Below, piece after piece: positions 57,725-64,000 of a stretch of 64,000 nt of DNA. Made by a program: the position numbers and the translations under genes. The stretch is taken from NCBI RefSeq assembly GCF_963678635.1, contig NC_087067.1, forward strand, positions 52,754,233 through 52,818,232. Direction: 5' to 3'. Below the pieces are notes generated by a model that was given only the letters and a program-made list of their open reading frames with translations, ran no database searches and was not told the origin of the DNA. How positions within the stretch are numbered: position 1 is the stretch's first letter; every line of letters begins with the position of its first letter. The stretch comes from Symsagittifera roscoffensis. Lineage: Eukaryota > Xenacoelomorpha > Acoela > Convolutidae.

Positions 57725-58468
57725 ATGTCTCACAAATCAAGCGCAGATTTCAGTCCAAACTTTATCCGGACTAGCTGGTCAAATTTGGACAGCACAAACA
57801 GAAAGAGTTCTTCCGACCGAGTACCAACGAAAGAATCTAGAAGCTCTTTTTTCGAGTCGTCCGAAAGGGTCCAAGGAGACCCCAAAACAAACAACAATGC
57901 TACCCCAAATCTATTCACAAAGCAGTTTCGGAGCCAAAACAGCTTCAGAAAACTAGCTGCGTCATCCACTTTAGGCGATCTGAACCTTTCGCCTAATTTT
58001 TCCTCTAGTTCGAATCGGGCGCCTCTTAGACTTCAGGCGAGTGTGGACTGCTATCCAGCGTCAAGAAGCCAAACGAGACCCCGAGCACCGACAATTAGCA
58101 GTTTAGGCCGAAGTTCATCCGTCCGAGCGAGTGCCGAGAACGACTTCAACGCCGCCAACGCCTACACTGATTTTTACCCCCATAAACGAAAAACGAGTTT
58201 CAAAACTCACCCCAAGAGTTTCAAAACCCAATCGCAGACATCTTTGAGTTCTTACAGCCAAAAAGGAGCCTTACGCTACTCGAACTCGGGGGGCAGAAAC
58301 AGTATCGATTTGACGAATCCCACTAAGCAGGTTTCGATTTTGAAGCCGAACTTAAAACATGCAAATACGATCGCAAGTCTGACTTACGAAACAGCCGAGC
58401 TGCTGGGCACTCCGAATATGAACAGATTCTGGGAACCACAGGCGGAGAATAGCGAACTGCCTAAAAAG
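57725..58468 (+). CDS. HCN-like: HCN-like exon encoding the disordered N-terminus
   Basis: Low-complexity Ser/Asn/Thr/Arg-rich protein without domains, ending ENSELPKK. Its end at AAG|GCAATT is inferred from loss of protein-like codons afterwards and from phase agreement with the next exon. Confidence 0.65.
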
Positions 58469-59147
58469 GCAATTTTCTGTTGTTCATACCTAGCATTGAT
58501 AGTTGAAAGCACTCCAATTTAAGAAAATGCAAGAAGTTCCGTAATTGATGAAAATTGTTCATGACAATTATATTATTCCATTACAGGAGCTTCTTGCTTT
58601 ACAGGCTAAAATCTCTTGCAGGGGTGAGGCCGGATTTTTGCGACTCGAGTTTTTACAAAAAAGTGTTTGACCTCACATTTAGATCGACTGAATTAGTTTT
58701 TATTAGCTTGTTTTGCATTTAAAAAAAAACAGTTTTTTTTTATATAAACGCTGCTTCCTTTTTCTGGGCTAAAGTTTATTAGAAAACGTCCAAAAATGAG
58801 AAACTGGGTTTTTGGAAGGTTTTTCAGAAGCGTATATATATGACGAACTTAACAGCTGGGATTTAAAATTAGGCAACAAATGCTCCTCTTATTCATAGCC
58901 AGAATTGAAAATCATGACTAATAACTGTAATTCTCGCGAGCGGAGTTATAACTGAAAATTGCCTATGATGACAGCCGATGTTCGCCGGTCACATTCGGAA
59001 GCTGAAGTCGTCAGTTCGTCACTTTATCCAGCCGACTGAGAACAGACTGGCACTGAAGTTGTTCGGCAGCAAAAAGGCAGTGCTGAAGGAGAGGAAGAGG
59101 TGTGAGGAGGAGGCCCCCTGGATCATTCACCCCTACAGCACCTTCAG
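57725..59147 (+). CDS. HCN-like: HCN-type cyclic-nucleotide-gated channel, N-terminal exons (partial gene)
   Basis: Exon 57725-58468 (248 codons, disordered, Ser/Asn/Arg-rich cytoplasmic N-terminus) and exon 58975-59147, which reads HFIQPTENRLALKLFGSKKA, then EEEAPWIIHPYSTFR. The second exon matches the HCN domain just before S1 in vertebrate HCN channels (form MFGSQKAV...WIIHPYSDFR). HCN channels carry the hyperpolarisation-activated Na/K pacemaker current in the plasma membrane. The junction is AAG|GC...ACAG|CCG, phase 0, with a GC donor; the second exon ends phase 2 at CAG|GTACAA. The ATG at 57725 has A at -3. The membrane segments S1-S6, pore and cyclic-nucleotide-binding domain are not in view; they must lie beyond 64000 or in exons I missed. 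EAG-type channels are less likely from the GSKKAV and WIIHPYS motifs. Confidence 0.85.
58975..59147 (+). CDS. HCN-like: HCN-like exon encoding the HCN domain
   Basis: 57 codons plus two bases. Acceptor GATGACAG has a poor pyrimidine tract; donor TTCAG|GTACAA is good. The motif block is strong enough to name the family. Confidence 0.88.
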
Positions 59148-61226
59148 GTACAACCCTCCCCCCCACTTTTGTTGTTGTAGTCCACTACTTTGCTCGTATA
59201 ATTTATCAGGATCATGACTAGTTACAATTTACCATCAAGGTCATGATCAGATTTGCTGCAAAAAAGCAACCACTCAAGTGATAGATTACAGCAGTATCGA
59301 TAAGAGCAACAAAGACTGCGAAGTTTTCTTGGCATTTGCAGCTCCTATCTGTTGATTGAGAGTGCAATACAGTGCTACCTTGAACTCCCCTGTTGAGGTT
59401 ACGACGGAACTTGGTTTTGACCGAATCGGTCGAACACGCGCAAAAACTAGGGCTGAAAATTCGCATACCAAAACAGCCCTTCAAACGAGCACAGTCTAAA
59501 CGTAGTCCAAATTAACAAGATCAATCCTTATAAAAACACACTTTTGCGACTTTATGTTCAGAATTTTGCGAGCATATCTTTTCAAGAATCTATGAAATTT
59601 TTTTCCTACATTCCAGGCTGAGTTGATTTGATGAGCAACTCGTTGAACAGAATTTCTAGGTTGTGCGACTTTATGTCCAGACTTCTCAGACTCAAACTAT
59701 CGGCGCGACGTTGACAGCTTGACTTATGTTCACTTCAAGTTATGGATCGGATGCTTTGGACGTCAAAAATCCCTTTTCTACAGTACAAAAAATCCAAATT
59801 TGTTTTGTTAATTAAAAAAAATTTTTGCCAAAAAAATTGATTTTGGCACTATTGTTTGTCTTTGTTTTTTCGGCTTAGTTATCACATGACAAATTTCGTA
59901 TAATTTAGGCAAGTTTTACCAAGTTAAATAAGATTTTTAGTGTCTTGCTTCAAATACAAAATAAACAGTAGGGTAGCTGTAAGAACATTTTTGAGGAATT
60001 ATCCGAGTTTGATTCATTATTCTCACGAAAGCGATTGAAAAAAAGAACAAAATGTCTGCTCTGATAAGTGATGAATTGAGTATTGATTTCAGACGAAAAA
60101 TCAAAAATTTTAAACAGTTTTTGTTTCTACACTGAGATCATTTTTGAATGTGTTTCAACGGTTCGCATCACTACTCAAAGTGCTTTAAGATGATTTATCA
60201 CTCGAACCCTTCTGACAATTATTTGTTGCACCTAATTTTGCTGCACCTGATGATCTCGAAAAGAAAAGAAGGAAAAAGTTGAAAACACACCCGAATAAAA
60301 AACTCCTGCGCATTTTCAGTGCTCGGAACAAAATCTCTTTGGGATAGAATTTTTTTTAGAAATTGACAGTTGCAATTTTGGCTGACGCAAACTACCCGCA
60401 ATAAAGATATGCGTGGAAAATATCTATTTTAATGGATATTACCGACCGAGAAATTGAATCATTTGTCATGACCATTAACCCATTAAATCATTTTTTATGA
60501 CCACTTTAACCATAATAAATAATTTTTTGCAAGTTTAAATCAAAAGTTAGAAAGTTAGTAATTTTGACAAAAAAAATTGTTTTAAGCCGCAAAAACTCAT
60601 GATATTGCTTTGAAAATATTGATTACAGCTAATAAATATTTTGAAAATATTAGCTGAAAACTTTCCACATTTAAATTTTTCGACTAGTCTTCAAGCATCA
60701 TAAAGCTACACAACCAAAAAACAGCATAATAATTGTACTTAAAACTAGAAATAAACATTATATTTAAATGATTCGATTACTACGAGGTTGCCACATTGAA
60801 TAAAAAGTTTTTTTTTGCGAAAAGCATATGTTGATCTAGCGTTGTTAACTTTTTGGAGAGGCGAATTATGGAGAGGTTTATAGAAGGAAGTTTGATAGGA
60901 AAGGGCTGAAGTGATTGGGTGTAGTTAAGTGTAGAATGCCTAGAACGACCATATTTGACGATTTGTGAAAAAAAATCGGGTGTAATGTTTTTTTGGAGTT
61001 TTTGACCGAAAAGCTGTCGCTTGGCTACTAGGTTTGTGGGGGTCCACTCGCCCCGCAGCTTGCTACTGTATGATTTGCTTTGTTCTTAAGTCAAATAATT
61101 TTCTGAATTTTGATGATGGTCAGTAGAACTCATACAATCTCTTCCTCCTCATAATTTTTATGCAGATCGCTTATTTCGATCAAAATCATAAAATTCAATG
61201 TTTTGACAGAATATTTCTTTTTTTTG
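59148..61226. other. HCN-like intron, no exon recognised
   Basis: I looked for an S1 exon beginning Y/F-W-D after an acceptor and found none. AT-rich with short meaningless open frames. Confidence 0.4.
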
Positions 61227-61232
61227 TTTATT
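61227..61232 (-). terminator. Poly(A) signal overlapping a stop codon
   Basis: AATAAA on the minus strand begins within the TAA stop (61233-61231) of the unrecognised minus-strand gene. Confidence 0.45.
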
Positions 61233-62737
61233 AATATTTATGGGTATTTAATCTAATAAAATGTTGCTGAATTCTGTCTGGAGACCTCCAGTTGACCTTG
61301 TCGATCTCTATCTTGACTGATGTGTGCTTAAACAAAATGTGCAGATAAATTGAAATTGCTGAACTACCTGGTTGCCTTCAAAATTGAACTTCACTAAATT
61401 TCCGTTCTCACGACTAATCAGTTCACCTGAAAACAATTAATATACTTTACGCTAAGCATTAAAATTTTCCATGTGAGCTTCTTGAGCTATTTAAAGTAAC
61501 TTTTTCCAAGTGAGCTTCATGCTAGTCGGCACACCGCCAGTTTCGAGGTTTATCCAGAGTTTTTTTAGAGTCGAGTTTACCTTTAATTGCACTATTTGAA
61601 AAAAAAAGTATCTGCAATATTTTTTGTAACAGTTATGGGTTTGAAAGTATCCATTTGAGGATAATTGAATGAAGCAAATTGTTTGGGCATTCCTAAATCA
61701 ATTGAGGCAAGCTAACTATTAGTTCTATTTATTCGTTATTATACAAGCAAAAGACAATTTTGTACTTGACAATTCGTGTGGGTAAAGATTTGAAGTTGTT
61801 TTTTATTTACAAATTTACATCGTTGTTTTTTTTTTCATTGAAGCAAAATTTAAAGTTTTATAAAAATCAAATTCTTTTAATCCTTCTTGTTTCGATTATT
61901 TTGTTTCATTTCGTTGTTCAGCTTTGAACAAAAACAAAAAAAACTACAATTAATTTTGAGTGGGAAAAATGCTTAAGTTCAAACCAGATTGAAGAAAAAA
62001 TTACGCAAGATATCGAAAGCCTTTTTCTCAAATGGTTATGTTTTTCATTGGATGATGTTTATGATTTTTTCTATTACAGATTCTTTTTAAATCAAACGGT
62101 AAAAAATACAAGGTAACTACTGATCGAAACAGGAAGTATTTTGGTTTTCGCATGAACACTATTATGGTGCTCGTACTTTATTTCCTTTCCATCATTTCAG
62201 ACTAAAAAATTATCATTCGTGTCGATGAAAGTTGCATTTCATTTGCGAGAAAAATCACAAACGTCAATCAAGTTCAATAAAACTGCACTCCATAATCAGC
62301 GTTTTCCGGGGTGCTGATTGCTCCATTAACCAAATGAGAAACAACTATCGAACGATTGCTTTTTAGTTCACATCCTTCCAAACTAAGAGCCAAGTTCAAA
62401 AACGGTTGTTTTTTTTTTCATAAGAAAATGATGAGTAAAAACTCAATAAACAATTGCGCAAACATCAATTTCCAATTTGGATCGGGCTTTATCTGGCAAA
62501 TTGCTGATTGCTGGCTTTAATCTAAAAATTTTTAAGATGAACTGAATTACCATCCTTCAGGCATATAACCTACCTAATGAATCTGCATTATACCCAAATG
62601 GTAATTCAATTGATATGACACCTTTTGAATGACCTTAATTACTCGAATTGATATTCTGTTTAATCCGAGAGATCCAGGACAATAAGGCACCTGCCTGTTT
62701 ATTTTTTGACAGATTGAAGCTCCACCTTAGAATTGTC
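61231..62737 (-). CDS. Terminal exons of an unrecognised minus-strand gene
   Basis: Four exon-like pieces on the minus strand fit in phase: 62691-62737 (TILRWSFNLSKNKQA), 61523-61591 (VQLKVNSTLKKLWINLETGG...), 61368-61426 (ELISRENGNLVKFNFEGNQ) and 61231-61326 (HTSVKIEIDKVNWRSPDRIQ to stop). Acceptors have pyrimidine tracts (TTTTCAAATAG, TTGTTTTCAG); the last intron is only 41 bases (GTAGTT...TTTAAG). The donor after 61523 is weak (CTA|GCATGA) and is the least certain point. The alternating hydrophobic pattern suggests a beta-strand domain. There is a faint resemblance to FAIM-type domains (W-x-x-x-L...K-F-x-F...K-I-x-I-D), which I do not regard as an identification. Upstream exons are not secured; 63273-63324 (MANLAFFKPQSF, good ATG context and donor) is a possible first exon, but its phase does not join directly. 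Confidence 0.42.
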
Positions 62738-63043
62738 CTGCAAATATACTTAGGCTGAAGTTTTAATTTGCGTCATACTACTAAGGGAAAAGTTGTTATA
62801 CTACAATTGGAAAAATTTAATTAAGAATCAACCACAATTTTGTAGTCAAGAATGAGACGATTGGAAAATTAAACTTGCCAGAAAATAAACTCAATGGATT
62901 GAATGAGTAAATGTGATATTTCATGAATAAATAGATATTTCTACTTATTTCGGTTGTGTAGTTTTTTTTCGTTTGTTTCGATTAAAATTTTTTTTTCGAT
63001 AGTTTGAATATTGATTTTTGTTTAATTTCAGTTCAAATTTTTT

Positions 63044-63200
63044 GTTCCGACTTTCGAAGAAAGCAATTGGACATTTTTGCTCGAGGAGGTTTTTTTTTCT
63101 CTAGTCAACTTTCGCTTTTTGTTCCGACTTTCGAAGAAAACAGAACATTTATGCTCGGTGTGGTTTTTTTTATTCAGTCAGTTTTCGCCAATCGAAATAA
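63044..63200. repeat. Two-copy 77-bp tandem repeat
   Basis: GTTCCGACTTTCGAAGAAA starts at 63044 and 63121, each followed by CA(A/G)xxxxACATTTxTGCTCG and a T run. Confidence 0.8.
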
Positions 63201-63324
63201 AATTTTTATACAATTTTTTATACTCTTTTGAAGGTTTCGACTTCCTAAGTCAAATTTATTAAGATATGTTACCTCCGATCATTTTTGTAAAACTCTGGGG
63301 TTTGAAAAATGCCAAATTGGCCAT

Positions 63325-64000
63325 GTTCTGGACAAATTTACGCGCGCTTTGAAGATTTTGATCATTATGCGATAAACGTAACGCAAATTATTTATGCGTG
63401 GTGAACTATCCCGCACAACAAAATTGTTCTAAATTGAATTGAGGCTAGCTAATCGGGGGTATTAATTTCGTATGACTCAAAACTTCACACTTTGATATTG
63501 TCTAAAATTTATAGGTTTTCAATATTTTCTTTTCCCACAAATATTCGATATGAATTAAGGGACAGTCGGAACAATCAGGGCTTTGATCTAACATACCAGC
63601 AGTCTTGTTGGATCTCTACAATTATTTCTCTCTATGGTTCCTAAAAACGAATTGCCACCTCTATAAAGAACTAATTCAACAGTTAAGCGTATATAATTTT
63701 TGTACCTTGTAACGAATCTTTGTCCCTTTTACAAAAGGAGAAGGGGATAGTTAAAGACTTTTTGGATAAACATTTTCTGAGATTTTTTTTATCATTCAAA
63801 AGGTAGTGCTCAATTTTAAAAACTATTTCAGCTGTGACATTTTTTGAAACTATGAGGGTCTTAAAATATGAAAAATGGGGAAAAATAATTCGCGATACGT
63901 ATTGTCCTAAAACGCGTAGGCGGCAAGCAATCCAGCTGAGAAAATGTTTCGAAATAAAATGAGGCAGGCTTTTTTGAGTTGCAACTATAGAGGTAATAGT
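63325..64000. other. AT-rich end of the window without recognised gene
   Basis: No exon or repeat supported. Probably HCN-like intron if the gene continues rightward. Confidence 0.35.

Overview
The window is nuclear DNA from an animal, very probably a bilaterian invertebrate. It is AT-rich, its genes are split by introns with GT/GC...AG borders, and it is crowded with LTR, LINE and hAT-type DNA transposon remains. The genes are typical of animals: a Notch-pathway HES repressor with a terminal WRPW, a SAXO axonemal-microtubule protein and the N-terminus of an HCN channel. I could not identify the phylum. Nothing bacterial, no CRISPR array and no rRNA or tRNA gene was seen.

Layout. 1-3.5 kb: decayed retroelement-like coding sequence, including a CCHC zinc knuckle, and two pairs of direct repeats. 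4.28-8.42 kb: three near-identical 1,380-bp tandem units, each with a hairpin of two ~91-bp arms; the array stops at the HES stop codon. 8.43-10.08 kb: intact single-exon HES gene (minus strand). 10.1-15.5 kb: intergenic, with small foldback elements and degenerate repeats. 15.64-22.05 kb: six-exon SAXO gene (minus strand, 465 codons reconstructed); its introns hold a 5 x 158-bp satellite, a decayed Ty3/Gypsy element and a MITE. 22.2-26.5 kb: a hAT MITE with a perfect 8-bp duplication, a Gypsy gag/protease relic, a LINE reverse-transcriptase relic and a terminal-inverted-repeat element filled with a minisatellite. 26.6-30.5 kb: nothing recognised. 30.5-41.1 kb: a hAT transposase relic and a ~5.01-kb tandem duplication that is almost identical between copies. 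40.8-43.6 kb: decayed Ty3/Gypsy on the minus strand. 44.5-49.5 kb: complete but decayed Ty3/Gypsy with both LTRs, primer-binding site, polypurine tract and a CCCTT target duplication. 49.5-55.3 kb: several inverted-repeat elements and a second hAT transposase relic. 57.7-59.15 kb: first two exons found of an HCN gene (plus strand), which continues out of view. 61.2-62.7 kb: terminal exons of an unrecognised minus-strand gene that may lie inside an HCN intron.

The genes do not form a pathway; they are independent animal genes separated by transposon-rich DNA. Two gene-level points stand out. GC-AG introns are unusually frequent: four of the seven donor sites I could place in the two best-supported genes. 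The HES basic region has glutamine where the HES family normally has proline. At the genome level, several families of short hAT-like inverted-repeat elements and two very recent tandem duplications are the main signals; the duplications could also be assembly artefacts.
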